Positions 30,774 to 42,897 of a stretch of DNA of 64,000 nucleotides are shown here, piece after piece. The stretch covers positions 44,983 to 108,982 of the forward strand of contig JAUCBJ010000777.1 in the NCBI GenBank assembly GCA_032718475.1, in the 5' to 3' direction. Within the stretch, counting starts at the first letter, position 1. Each line of letters opens with the position of its first letter. The notes under the pieces are model-generated. The model was not told the origin of the DNA, did no database searches, and saw nothing but the letters and a program-made list of their open reading frames with translations. Source of the DNA: Nemertoderma westbladi. Lineage: Eukaryota > Xenacoelomorpha > Nemertodermatida > Nemertodermatidae. The position numbers and the translations under genes were made by a program.

Positions 30774-32062
30774 TTTTCGCGCTTTCAGACCTTTGGCAGT
30801 TTAACCCGTCAAATTAAGATGTCTTCTAGATATTAAATCGCTTTTTAGCCTATGACAAGTATTTGATTCACTACACTAGTCGAAACCAATCTGTGCGCGA
30901 TCATTCACCCGCTGGATATTCCCGGGAGATTGGGTTCGACGGTTTAATTTTATTGCTATGTAAGCCTAATGTATTATTCGACTGACAGTATTATATAATC
31001 TCTGACAATATTATTCACCTTCGGGAATATTAACAGTTCCTTTAGGACGTGGCGCTTTATCTATATAAACAGAGTTATGACTTAAACTACTCACAACGAT
31101 ATGGCTTAATTATAATTCACATATATGGCGCATTCTTTAGGAATTGCTTCTTTAACAGACTCACTCATACACAATGCTGCACAATACTGCACACTAATCT
31201 GCCAATCTTCACTGATTTTAGTCACATATAAAAGGAACACAGACTGACTCATGTAGGGTCTATCAAATAACATTAGATTCACTTCAAACCACTTTAACAT
31301 AAGTCACAATCGTTATTGGTAACCTTTCTCTCTTACCTTCGGTATATCAAGAATATTGGGTTTTCGGGGTTATTTCTCGTTATTCCAATATAATAATTCA
31401 TCAACCAATATAATGAATAACCAACAACAAATAGCAGTATACAGTATTGATTGAGCAGGTAAATTTTAGCAGTTTCAGCAGTTATTAAAAGCCGTGTGTC
31501 AGCAGTATTCACAGATCAGTGATTCCATGAGTTTGGTCGGTATGTCAGTTAAAGGATATATGTCCTTATAATTAAACCTACTAGTGTTGAGCTAAAAAGC
31601 AGAAAAGCACAAAACACTATAAAGCCGTTCTTTCGTGGCTTTGAAAAACTCGTGACTACTGCTCTATACGAGGATACCAACTACCCTTATTCCACGAAGC
31701 TCCCGTTCAACACAGAGAAAGAGCAGTGAGATAGGAAAATTTCAGTTCAGTAGCTCTGTGATAGGTCAAAATCAAGGCTAACTCAAATTCTATTGGCAGA
31801 TACAGAAAGCTGCAACGTGGCAATATCAGCCGTTAGCCGTCGTCATGGTAGCGACACTGTTTTCAAGAGTATCGAGCTTTTTACGTCATGAAATTGCAGA
31901 TTATGTCCTCTAAAGTACAAATACAGTTCAAATACAGAAGAAATGACTTTGATGTCCTCTAAAACACCAGTACAGCAAGGACACGGCCTTTTTATGCCTG
32001 GCAAACCAACTACAGAGTACTTTAAGGGAAAATAACCGGTTAATGACGCAAAAGCTTTTACA
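30774..32062 (-). repeat. BEL copy B 5' LTR (1289 bp)
   Basis: Same length as the left LTR and nearly identical. I see about six substitutions, for example CCTAATG versus CGTAATG and AAAATAACC versus AAACTAACC. As the sense 5' LTR it should hold the promoter. I see only weak TATA-like minus-strand stretches and make no promoter call. Confidence 0.95.
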
Positions 32063-32067
32063 CAAAC
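32063..32067. repeat. Target-site duplication of BEL copy B, right
   Basis: CAAAC directly after the right LTR, the partner of 17617-17621. The satellite resumes in register from here. Confidence 0.85.
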
Positions 32068-32561
32068 AATACCATAATTTTCTATCCAGTCACCCAAACT
32101 ATACCATAATTTGCTATCCAGTCAGCCAAACTATACCATAATTTGCTATCCAGTCACCCAAACAATACCATAATTTTCTATCCAGTCACCCAAACTATAC
32201 CATAATTTGCTATCCAGTCACCCAAACAATGCCATAATTTTCTATCCAGTCACCCAAACTATACCATAATTTGCTATCCAGTCAGCCAAACTATACCATA
32301 ATTTGCTATCCAGTCACCCAAACAATACCATAATTTTCTATCCAGTAACCCAAACTATACCATAATTTGCTATCCAGTCACCCAAACAATACCATAATTT
32401 TCTATCCAGTCACCCAAACTATACCATAATTTGCTATCCAGTCAGCCAAACTATACCATAATTTGCTATCCAGTCACCCAAACAATACCATAATTTTCTA
32501 TCCAGTCACCCAAACTATACCATAATTTGCTATCCAGTCAGCCAAACTATACCATAATTTG
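32068..32561. repeat. 32-bp satellite, middle block
   Basis: Continuation of the 32-bp satellite between the BEL copy B insertion and the LINE fragment. Alternating ATTTTCTATCC and ATTTGCTATCC variants give a locally dimeric or longer higher-order pattern. Confidence 0.97.
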
Positions 32562-34123
32562 CCAATCCATGCCAAACATCCAAGACCAATCGTGCCAGTG
32601 GAGTAGATGGTGTTCCCCCTGAGGTCTTTAAAATACCTGAGTGTTTAAAGCTCATCTATCCCATCATAGTAGACATGTACCGAACAACAAGAGTCCCACA
32701 AGAAATGAAAACAAATAAGTTGGTGCCAGTTCCCAAGAAGGGCAACCTAACACTCTATGGTTCTTTTCGGGGAATCTCATTGATCTTGATTGCTGCAAAG
32801 CTATACAATAGGATTCTATTAAATCGCATCAGGGATCCCATTGAGAGACTGCTCCGTGGAAATCAGAATGGGTTCCGTAAAGGTCGTGGGACCATGGAGC
32901 CCATTTTGGCACTTAGAAGGATAATTGAAGAGTTATCAAAAAAGAAAGACAGGCATCTGGCTGTTATCTTTGTTGACTTCTTCAAGGCCTTTGATTCAGT
33001 CTCTCGCTCACGTATGTTCAGCATACTTTCATTATATGGGATTCCTGATGAAATTATTGCAGCAATCAGATCAGTATGCGATGGTTCGACAACATTTGTG
33101 TCTACTGTTGACGGTGACACAGAACCATTTGAAGTGTTATGGGGCGTCCTCCAAGGAGACACACTTGCACCATTCTTGTTCATTATTGTGGTTGACTATG
33201 TTCTACGCATGTCCTTAGATCATTATAATGATGATGGGGTGATGATAACTCCACCTACTGGCTCCAGAAGTCGAGGAAATCCTGCCAAGTACCTAACTGA
33301 TCTAGACTTTACTGATGACTTAGGAGTACTCTCAGAATCATTAGAGGGAGCCCAACGGCTCCTCAGCTCATTAGAACATGCTGCTTCTAGTGTTGGTATT
33401 TTTATTAACTCCAGAAAGACCAAAATTCTGACAGTTAACTTTGAAAGTCCTCAGCAAGTCTCTGATCGGATGAGCATAAGCTCAAAGGATGGTATGCTTG
33501 AGCATTTGGACGACTTCTGTTACCTGGGATCATGGATCCGGAAGTCAGGTGAGGACCTTCGAATACGTAAGGGAAAGGCATGGGCAGCCTTGAATAGGCT
33601 TTCCAGGATTTGGAAGTAACCGAGAATTAATCGAAAACTTAAGGTCCGATTATTTAGAGCAGCAGTAGTTCCAGTACTCCTCTACGGGAGTCCATGCTGG
33701 GCTCTAACTGCTGAGGACACCAAATCTCTGGATGGCACATTCACAAGAATGCTACGCCGGGTTCATTGTGTCAAGTACAATGCACACATCTCCAACCAGA
33801 CACTATATAACATTGGAGGTGTCTCATTGGTTCCCCCAAGCTTGACACTAGAACAAAATCGCCTCCGCTTTGCAGGACATTGCTTTCGCCGTGAAGACCA
33901 GCCAGTGCATAATCTTGTACTTTGGCAGCCTCATGGAGTGAATAAGCATGGTGGACAGCCCATGACTTTCTTGAGACGCATCTTAAAGGACACTGGCCTT
34001 AAAGATGCGGATGATCTAGCAAATGTCATGGGTGATAGGGAGTTGTGGCGGTGCAATTTTGTTGACAAGCCGGCACAGCATTCTTAAAAATGCAGCTGCA
34101 ATGCAGCATGCCGATCCTCCTAG
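32562..34123 (+). pseudogene. 5'-truncated LINE reverse transcriptase fragment inserted in the satellite
   Basis: An RT open frame from about 32575 to 34087 with one in-frame TAA at 33617-33619. It starts inside the RT N-terminus (SKTNRASGVDGVPPEVFK). It contains NQNGFRKGRGTMEPILALRR, VIFVDFFKAFDSVSR, LWGVLQGDTLAPFLF and the catalytic region LDFTDDLGVLSES, where the usual F-A-D-D is F-T-D-D. After the stop come LFRAAVVPVLLYGSPCW and LRFAGHCFRREDQPVHN. ATAATTTGC occurs at both edges (32554-32562 and 34124-34132). This fits a 9-bp target duplication, although the target is itself repetitive. No poly-A tail is seen. The endonuclease is absent. Confidence 0.88.
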
Positions 34124-37100
34124 ATAATTTGCTATACAGTCTCCCAAACTATACCATAATTTGCTATCCAGTCACCCAAACTATACCATAATTTGCTATC
34201 CAGTCACCCAAACTATACCTAAATTTGCTATCCAGTCACCCAAACTATACCATAATTTGCTATCCAGTCAGCCAAACTATACCATAATTTGCTATCCAGT
34301 CTCCCAAACTATACCATAATTTGCTATCCAGTCACCCAAACTATACCATAATTTGCTATCCAGTCACCCAAACTATACCATAATTTGCTATCCAGTCTCC
34401 CAAACTATACCATAATTTGCTATCCAGTCACCCAAACAATACCATAATTTGCTATCCAGTCACCCAAACTATACCATAATTTGCTATCCAGTCACCCAAA
34501 CTATACCATAATTTGCTATCCAGTCAGCCAAACTATACCATAATTTGCTATCCAGTCACCCACACAATACCATAATTTGCTATCCAGTCACCCAAACAAT
34601 ACCATAATTTGCTATCCAGTCACCCAAACTATACCATAATTTGCTATCCAGTCACCCAAACAATACCATAATTTGCTATCCAGTCACCCAAACTATACCA
34701 TAATTTGCTATCCAGTCACCCAAACTATACCATAATTTGCTATCCAGTCACCCAAACAATACCATAATTTGCTATCCAGTCACCCAAACTATACCATAAT
34801 TTGCTATCCAGTCTCCCAAACTATACCATAATTTGCTATCCAGTCACCCAAACTATACCATAATTTGCTATCCAGTCAGCCAAACTATACCATAATTTGC
34901 TATCCAGTCTCCCAAACTATACCATAATTTGCTATCCAGTCACCCAAACTATACCATAATTTGCTATCCAGTCACCCAAACAATACCATAATTTGCTATC
35001 CAGTCACCCAAACAATACCATAATTTGCTATCCAGTCACCCAAACTATACCATAATTTGCTATCCAGTCACCCAAACTATACCATAATTTGCTATACAGT
35101 CACCCAAACTATACCATAATTTGCTATCCTGTCACCCAAACTATACCATAATTTTCTATCCAGTCACCCAAACTATACCATAATTTGCTATCCAGTCACC
35201 CAAACTATACCATAATTTGCTATCCAGTCACCCAAACAATACCATAATTTGCTATCCAGTCACCCAAACTATACCATAATTTGCTATCCAGTCACCCAAA
35301 CTATACCATAATTTGCTATCCAGTCACCCAAACAATACCATAATTTGCTATCCAGTCACCCAAACTATACCATAATTTTCTATCCAGTCTCCCAAACTAT
35401 ACCATAATTTGCTATCCAGTCACCCAAACTATACCATAATTTGCTATCCAGTCAGCCAAACTATACCATAATTTGCTATCCAGTCTCCCAAACTATACCA
35501 TAATTTGCTATCCAGTCACCCAAACTATACCATAATTTGCTATCCAGTCACCCAAACAATACCATAATTTGCTATCCAGTCACCCAAACAATACCATAAT
35601 TTGCTATCCAGTCACCCAAACTATACCATAATTTGCTATCCAGTCACCCAAACTATACCATAATTTGCTATACAGTCACCCAAACTATACCATAATTTGC
35701 TATCCTGTCACCCAAACTATACCATAATTTTCTATCCAGTCACCCAAACTATACCATAATTTGCTATCCAGTCACCCAAACTATACCATAATTTGCTATC
35801 CAGTCAGCCAAACTATACCATAATTTTCTATCCAGTCACCCAAACTATACCATAATTTGCTATCCAGTCACCCAAACTATACCATAATTTGCTATCCAGT
35901 CACCCAAACTATACCATAATTTGCTATCCAGTCTCCCAAACTATACCATAATTTGCTATCCAGTCACCCAAACTATACCATAATTTGCTATCCAGTCAGC
36001 CAAACTATACCATAATTTTCTATCCAGTCACCCAAACTATACCATAATTTGCTATCCAGTCACCCAAACTATACCATAATTTGCTATACAGTCACCCAAA
36101 CTATACCATAAATTGCTATCCTGTCACCCAAACTATCCCATAATTTGCTATCCAGTCACCCAAACTATACCATAATTTGCTATCCAGTCACCCAAACAAT
36201 ACCATAATTTGCTATCCAGTCACCCAAACAATACCATAATTTGCTATCCAGTCACCCAAACTATACCATAATTTGCTATCCAGTCACCCAAACTATACCA
36301 TAATTTGCTATCCAGTCACCCAAACTATACCATAATTTGCTATCCTGTCACCCCAAACTATACCATAATTTGCTATCCAGTCACCCCAAACTATACCATA
36401 ATTTGCTATCCAGTCTCCCAAACTATACCATAATTTGCTATCCAGTCACCCCAAACTATACCATAAATTGCTATCCTGTCACCCAAACTATACCATAATT
36501 TGCTATACAGTCACCCAAACTATACCATAAATTGCTATCCTGTCACCCAAACTATACCATAATTTGCTATCCAGTCACCCAAACTCATACCATAATTTGC
36601 TATACAGTCACCCAAACTATACCATAATTTGCTATCCTGTCACCCAAACTATACCATAATTTGCTATCCAGTCACCCAAACTATACCATAATTTGCTATC
36701 CAGTCTCCCAAACTATACCATAATTTGCTATCCAGTCACCCAAACTATACCATAATTTGCTATCACAGTTCACCCAAACTATACCATAAATTGCTATCCT
36801 GTCACCCAAACTATACCATAATTTGCTATCCAGTCACCCACACAATACCATAATTTGCTATCCAGTCACCCAAACTATACCATAATTTGCTATACAGTCA
36901 CCCAAACTATACCATAATTTGCTATCCTGTCACCCAAACTATACCATAATTTGCTATCCAGTCACCCCAAACTATACCATAATTTGCTATCCAGTCAGCC
37001 AAACTATACCATAATTTGCTATCCAGTCAGCCAAACTATACCATAATATGCTATCCAGTCAGCCAAACTATACCATAATTTGCTATCCAGTCAGCCAAAC

Positions 37101-38941
37101 TATACCATAATTTGCTATCCAGTCAGCCAAACTATACCATAATTTGCTATCCAGTCCACCCACACAATACCATAATTTGCTATCCAGTCACCCAAACTAT
37201 ACCATAATTTGCTATCCAGTCAGCCAAACTATACCATAATTTGCTATCCTGTCACCCAAACTATACCATAATTTGCTATACAGTCACCCAAACTATACCA
37301 TAAATTGCTATCCTGTCACCCAAACTATACCATAATTTGCTATCCAGTCACCCAAACTATACCATAATTTGCTATACAGTCACCCAAACTATACCATAAT
37401 TTGCTATCCTGTCACCCAAACTATACCATAATTTGGCTATCCAGTCACCCAAACTATACCATAATTTGCTATCCAGTCAGCCAAACTATACCATAATTTG
37501 CTATCCAGTCAGCCAAACTATACCATAATATGCTATCCAGTTCAGCCAAACTATACCATAATTTGCTATCCAGTCAGCCAAACTATACCATAATTTGCTA
37601 TCCAGTCACCCACACTATACCATAATTTGCTATCCAGTCACCCAAACTATACCATAATTTGCTATCCAGTCAGCCAAACTATACCATAATTTGCTATCCA
37701 GTCTCCCAAACTATACCATAATTTGCTATCCAGTCACCCAAACTATACCATAATTTGCTATCCAGTCACCCAAACTATACCATAATTTGCTATCCAGTCA
37801 CCCAAACTATACCATAATTTGCTATCCAGTCACCCAAACAATACCATAATTTGCTATCCAGTCACCCAAACAATACCATAATTTGCTATCCAGTCACCCA
37901 AACTATACCATAATTTGCTATCCAGTCACCCAAACTATACCATAATTTGCTATACAGTCAGCCAAACTATACCATAATTTGCTATCCTGTCACCCAAACT
38001 ATACCATAATTTGCTATCCAGTCACCCAAACTATACCATAATTTGCTATCCAGTCTCCCAAACTATACCATAATTTGCTATCCAGTCACCCAAACTATAC
38101 CATAATTTGCTATACAGTCACCCAAACTATACCATAAATTGCTATCCTGTCACCCAAACTATACCATAATTTGCTATCCAGTCACCCAAACTATACCATA
38201 ATTTGCTATCCAGTCACCCAAACTATACCATAATTTACTATCCAGTCAGCCAATCTATACCATAATTTGCTATCCAGTCAGCCAAACTATACCATAATTT
38301 GCTATCCAGTTAGCCAAACTATACCATAATTTTCTATCCAGTCTCCCAAACTATACCATAATTTGCTATCCAGTCAGCCAAACTATACCATAATTTGCTA
38401 TCCAGTCACCCAAACTATACCATAATTTGCTATCCTGTCACCCAAACTATACCATAATTTGCTATCCAGTCACCCAAACTATACCATAATTTGCTATCCA
38501 GTCTCCCAAACTATACCATAATTTGCTATCCAGTCACCCAAACTATACCATAATTTGCTATACAGTCACCCAAAGTATACCATAAATTGCTATCCTGTCA
38601 CCCAAACTATACCATAATTTGCTATCCAGTCACCCAAACTATACCATAATTTGCTATCCAGTCACCCAAACAATACCATAATTTGCTATCCAGTCAGCCA
38701 AACTATACCATAATTTGCTATCCAGTTAGCCAAACTATACCATAATTTTCTATCCAGTCTCCCAAACTATACCATAATTTGCTATCCAGTCAGCCAAACT
38801 ATACCATAATTTGCTATCCAGTCACCCAAACAATACCATAATTTGCTATCCAGTCACCCAAACTATACCACAATTTGCTATCCAGTCACCCAAACTATAC
38901 CATAATTTGATATCCAGTCACCCAAACTATACCATAATTCG
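34124..38941. repeat. 32-bp satellite, right block (4.8 kb)
   Basis: About 150 units of the same 32-bp monomer. Between about 36350 and 37560 several units carry single-base insertions (CACCCCAAAC, TTTGGCTAT, CAGTTCAGCC, TATCACAGTTC), unlike the rest of the array. They could be real variants or sequencing errors. The array stops abruptly at about 38941. Confidence 0.97.
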
Positions 38942-40195
38942 CATATCTTCTGTGTAAGTGAGATGGAAGGGAAGGCCTTGGTTTCAAAGACATCGTAAGT
39001 TTATCCAGATAAAGTGATTCCATTGGATGGGGATAGAATTTGGAATCAAATGGAGGGAATTTCAAAATTATTCGGAGATTACGGCCTGGTTACTAAAATA
39101 TTATGGTTATCATAATAATTTATATAATTGTTAGATTTAAACAAATCAATGGAAACGTTATTGCCATTTGGCTTTATCATTAACTATCGCAACAAATTAA
39201 ATATAAATATTTAACTATACTAAAGTTTAGTAATTAAACTCATTATTGCAATTTAAATTAAATATGAACATAATAATACAAAACCTCTATCACAATAACG
39301 TGTATATTTACCATAGTATCATATTTACATAAACAATTGGGATTGGAACACCTGTCATACCTGCCTAATTCACATAGAATAGGTGGAGCCCACAATAATA
39401 ATGTTACTGCTGTGTAAATGTCAGTTACAACTTGGGGTTTCAGTAAAAAAATTATTGAATTTTACAGCAATTCATATAAAATAATTATAGATTTAAATTA
39501 GACAAATTACGAACCCTGTGTATCCAATACAGACCCCCAGGGGTTTACTGACCTAGTCTGTAACCAATCCACTGATCGCTGTAATTAATGGTAAGTATAT
39601 CCCTTATAAGGATATAAATAGCTGTACTGGTGTTTTTGAGTGCAGAATGGAGTGCGATTGTCCAAACAGAGTTGATAGTTTAGTAACACGGACGGACGTA
39701 CAATGACATAGGGTTGTCGGGTAACTTTAGGGAGACCACAACCAGCCACAGTGGGACCGAGATAATTAGAATCGATTAGATAAACATATAACATTATAGT
39801 AGTTCTGAATGGGAACCAACTCCGTTACACTCATTGTAAACCAATATATTATTGGTTAAATAATATAACCAATGGGAAACTCTGAGTTATAATTAAAGCG
39901 TTTTATTAGTGGATGGTCCAGGTTTGAGTCTACCAAAGGGACGTAGCAGATACACAGGTATTACTCGAAAACTCAATACCGATATTATGGGATTAATATC
40001 GACCAAAAACGAATTAAATGGAAATCAATCATGTATTTAAATCTGATATAAATTAATTATTTTAGATCTAATTTTAGCGAACATTGCGAGCTCTCCCTAT
40101 GGAAAATAATAATTAGATTTATGTTATTATTTATAATATTATAATATAATATAAATTATTACTAAACCTATCTATAATGATGGCCCTTAACATCA
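38942..40195. other. AT-rich DNA, nothing recognised
   Basis: No supported gene. A 69-codon minus-strand frame at 39585-39794 has no recognisable features. 40110-40160 is a run of TATAATATTA-type simple sequence. Confidence 0.5.
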
Positions 40196-40199
40196 ATAC

Positions 40200-40690
40200 T
40201 ATAAATTATATTGATAAAGTAAAAGCTACACATATTAAACGTATGCTTGGAATCCATAAGTCAGCATCGTCTACTATGGCCCTACATCTCGTGAAACAAC
40301 AAACCCTCGTAGAAGATATCATTGCTATGTTTCCGTGAAACAACAAACCCTCGTAGAAGATATCATTGCTATGTTTCCTGGAATCTTTGCTAACGACGTC
40401 GTTACCCGATACTCCGATACGCGAGTCAAATTTTGTTTCTGAGGGATACTCACGAGGACCAGCATTCCAGTCCTCGACGTGGCGACGGCCGGGTCAACGC
40501 AACCGCCACGTGGTAACCCGTGCCACAGCCCATGGTTTCCACCATCTCATCTGTCTGAACCTCCAGCCTTTCCACCCGATGTCCTCGACCTGCGTCTGCC
40601 GACACTGCGCTGAACCATGCGGTGACCGCTACCACGCCCTATCGTGCACCTCGTGCCCGCCACTGTCCACGCTCTCCACAACCTGACCTG
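40200..40690 (+). pseudogene. Possible LINE C-terminal remnant
   Basis: The plus-strand frame at 40218-40334 reads KVKATHIKRMLGIHKSASST and continues MALHLVKQ, resembling the C-terminal part of some non-LTR RTs. After a 44-bp duplication another frame (40366-40686) contains CRHCAEPCGDRYHALSC, a CxxC...HxLxC pattern like those near LINE C-termini. This is weak, short and unconfirmed; GC content rises at 40440-40690. Confidence 0.3.
40291..40378. repeat. 44-bp tandem duplication
   Basis: GTGAAACAACAAACCCTCGT and the following 24 bases occur twice without change, at 40291-40334 and 40335-40378. Confidence 0.9.
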
Positions 40691-40914
40691 ACGCTCCAGT
40701 ATAAAACTAATCTCAATGGAACTTTTAGTCTGTTTTTTAATATTTAATTTTCCAATCGCTGTATATACATTTTTATCCCGCTTGGGGGTGTATCTTGAAT
40801 TATTAAATACTATAATTATTTAATATTCGGTAAGATACGGAATTGAACTGATTTTACTCAATCATTTGATCTGATCTTTGATCTGATCTTCTACGGAGTA
40901 CTTGGAGAGTTTGA

Positions 40915-41022
40915 GGTTACAACATCTGAACTTCTGTCTGAAGGGTTGGATTACTTTATTGGGGTGGTGGTTACAACATCTGAACTACTGTCTGAAGGGT
41001 TGGATTACTTTATTGGGGTGGT
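40915..41022. repeat. 54-bp tandem duplication
   Basis: The unit starting GGTTACAACATCTGAAC and ending GGGGTGGT occurs at 40915-40968 and 40969-41022 with one difference (CTTCTG or CTACTG). Confidence 0.9.
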
Positions 41023-41278
41023 GTTAATAGTTTCTCATCTGTTGATGTTTTTAATTAAGTTTATCTTATATTTCTTGGTATATTCCAATATTATATATAT
41101 CATGTTCTGCTTCTGTTTTCTTCTGTAAATTCGGTTATTCTGTAAATAGAGAAATAAAATAGGACCATACAAAATTCGTATTTTATTGAAATAGTATATG
41201 AAGAACTTTAAGGAGCAATTCTAACTTTCTAAACACTTACATTTCTACTTGACTGAAAACCAAAACTATTTGAAGTTA

Positions 41279-41519
41279 GGACAATTCCGACCCGGACAAT
41301 TCCGACCCGGATAATTCCGACCCGGACAATTCCGACCCAGACAATTCCGACCCGGATAATTCCGAACCGGGCAATTCCGACCCGGACAATTCCGACCCGG
41401 AAAATTCCGACCCGGACAATTCCGAACCGGGAAATTCCGACCCGGTAAATTCCCACCCGGACAATTCCGACCCGGACAAGTACGTCCCGGACAATTCCGA
41501 CCCGGACAAGTACGACCCA
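41279..41519. repeat. 15-bp tandem array (left arm), about 16 units
   Basis: Units of ACAATTCCGACCCGG with variants ATAATTCC, CCGAACCGG and AAATTCCCACC. Three minus-strand frames are open across it only because 15 is a multiple of three. Confidence 0.92.
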
Positions 41520-41728
41520 CTCAGAGATCGAATGAAATTTTCATGGCTAGGAATTGTCCGGGTCGGAATTATCCGGATTCAAATAAATAAAAATAATTAA
41601 TATAAATTACCGGTAATCAATAACAAAAATTTGTCTTCTAGAACACTAATATTTTTCTTAATTAATAGCTAATATGTTTTAGAACACTTTAAAAATAGTA
41701 GCAAAAACTAGTTAGTATTAAACATTTT

Positions 41729-42728
41729 GTGGGGGTTGGTGTGTTGTGGGGGTTGGTGTGTTGTGGGGGTTGGTGTGTTGTGGGGGTTGGTGTGTTGTGG
41801 GGGTTGGTGTGTTGTGGTGGTTGGTGTGTTGTACGGGTTGGTGTGTTGTGGGGGTTGGTGTGTTGTGGGAGGTTGGTGTGTTGTGCGGGTTGGTGTGTTG
41901 TGGGGGTTGGTGTGTTGTGGGGGTTGGTGTGTTGTGGGGGTTGGTGTGTTGTAGGGGTTGGTGTGTTGTGGGGGTTGGTGTGCTGTGGGGGTTGGTGTGT
42001 TGTGGTGGTTGGTGTGTTGTGGTGGTTGGTGTGTTGTGGGGGTTGGTGTGTTGTGGGGGTTGGTGTGTTGTGGGGGTTGGTGTGCTGTGGGGGTTGGTGT
42101 GTTGTGGGGGTTGGTGTGTTGTGGGGGTTGGTGTGTTGTGGGGGTTGGTGTGTTGTGGGAGGTTGGTGTGTTGTGCGGGTTGGTGTGTTGTGGGGGTTGG
42201 TGTGTTGTGGGGGTTGGTGTGTTGTGGGGGTTGGTGTGTTGTGGGGGTTGGTGTGTTGTAGGGGTTGGTGTGTTGTGGGGGTTGGTGTGTTGTGGGGGTT
42301 GGTGTGTTGTGGTGGTTGGTGTGTTGTGGTGGTTGGTGTGTTGTGGGGGTTGGTGTGTTGTGGGGGTTGGTGTGTTGTGGGGGTTGGTGTGCTGTGGGGG
42401 TTGGTGTGTTGTGGGGGTTGGTGTGTTGTGGGGGTTGGTGTGTTGTGGGGGTTGGTGTGTTGTGGGGGTTGGTGTGTTGTGGGAGGTTGGTGTGTTGTGC
42501 GGGTTGTGTGGGTGTTGTGGGGGTTGGTGTGTTGTGGGGGGGTGTGTGGGGGGGTGTGTGGGGGTTGGTGTGTTGTGGGGGTTGGTGTGTTGTGGGGTTG
42601 GTGTGTTGTGGGGGTTGGTGTGTTGTGGGGGTTGGTGTGTTGTGGGGGTTGGTGTGTTGTGGGGGTTGGTGTGTTGTGGGGGTTGGTGTGTTGTGGGGGT
42701 TGGTGTGTTGTGGGGGTTGGGGGTTGGT
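41729..42728. repeat. 17-bp G-rich minisatellite, about 58 units
   Basis: Unit GGGGGTTGGTGTGTTGT, 17 bases, with variants GGTGG, TACGG, GGGAGG, GTGCGGG and TGTGCTG. The same run of variants recurs, suggesting higher-order duplication. G runs occur every 17 bases on the plus strand. All six frames are open over long distances because of the composition; these are not genes. Confidence 0.96.
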
Positions 42729-42897
42729 ACAGACTAATACCGAATCCACTCAATTCTAAAATTATTTACTATACAACTATAAAATTACATAGTAAACGAA
42801 GAATATCCACGGACACAGCTTATAATCTTATGTTGAATAATAAAAAATACAATGTTAAATAAAATTATTATTTATTATTATTATTTTTTAATTATTT

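Larger units (their letters stand above)
17622..32062 (-). mobile_element. BEL/Pao LTR retrotransposon, copy B, both ends present
   Basis: A 14441-base minus-strand element inserted in the 32-bp satellite. Both LTRs are 1289 bases and are flanked by the 5-bp duplication CAAAC. Sense order is 5' LTR (30774-32062), leader with palindrome array, short gag start (28808-29035), gag-protease-RT (23882-28720), rest of RT/RNase H (23131-23877), integrase (22134-23096), a 1.6-kb non-coding stretch, an accessory ORF (19816-20508), a small basic ORF (18989-19195) and the 3' LTR (17622-18910). By eye the LTRs differ at about six positions, indicating recent insertion. The coding region is nevertheless broken by a stop in gag, an 8-bp deletion before YMDD, a deletion between RNase H and integrase, and a stop in integrase. 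Confidence 0.95.

Noticed and set aside
16052-38941. CRISPR-like regular repeats
   Set aside because: The 32-bp units are contiguous with no spacers, and the genome is animal. The same applies to the 28-bp, 40-bp and 71-bp arrays.
39585-39794. 69-codon minus-strand ORF
   Set aside because: No domain, no splice context, and short in AT-rich DNA.
41229-41520. Minus-strand SGSEL and GRNCP repeat ORFs
   Set aside because: Product of a 15-bp repeat in three frames; no gene features.
41689-42862. Long ORFs on both strands (TPTTHQPPQH-type and CGGWCVVGVGVLW-type repeats)
   Set aside because: The 17-bp G-rich repeat lacks stop codons in all frames. Overlapping ORFs in several frames show it is compositional.
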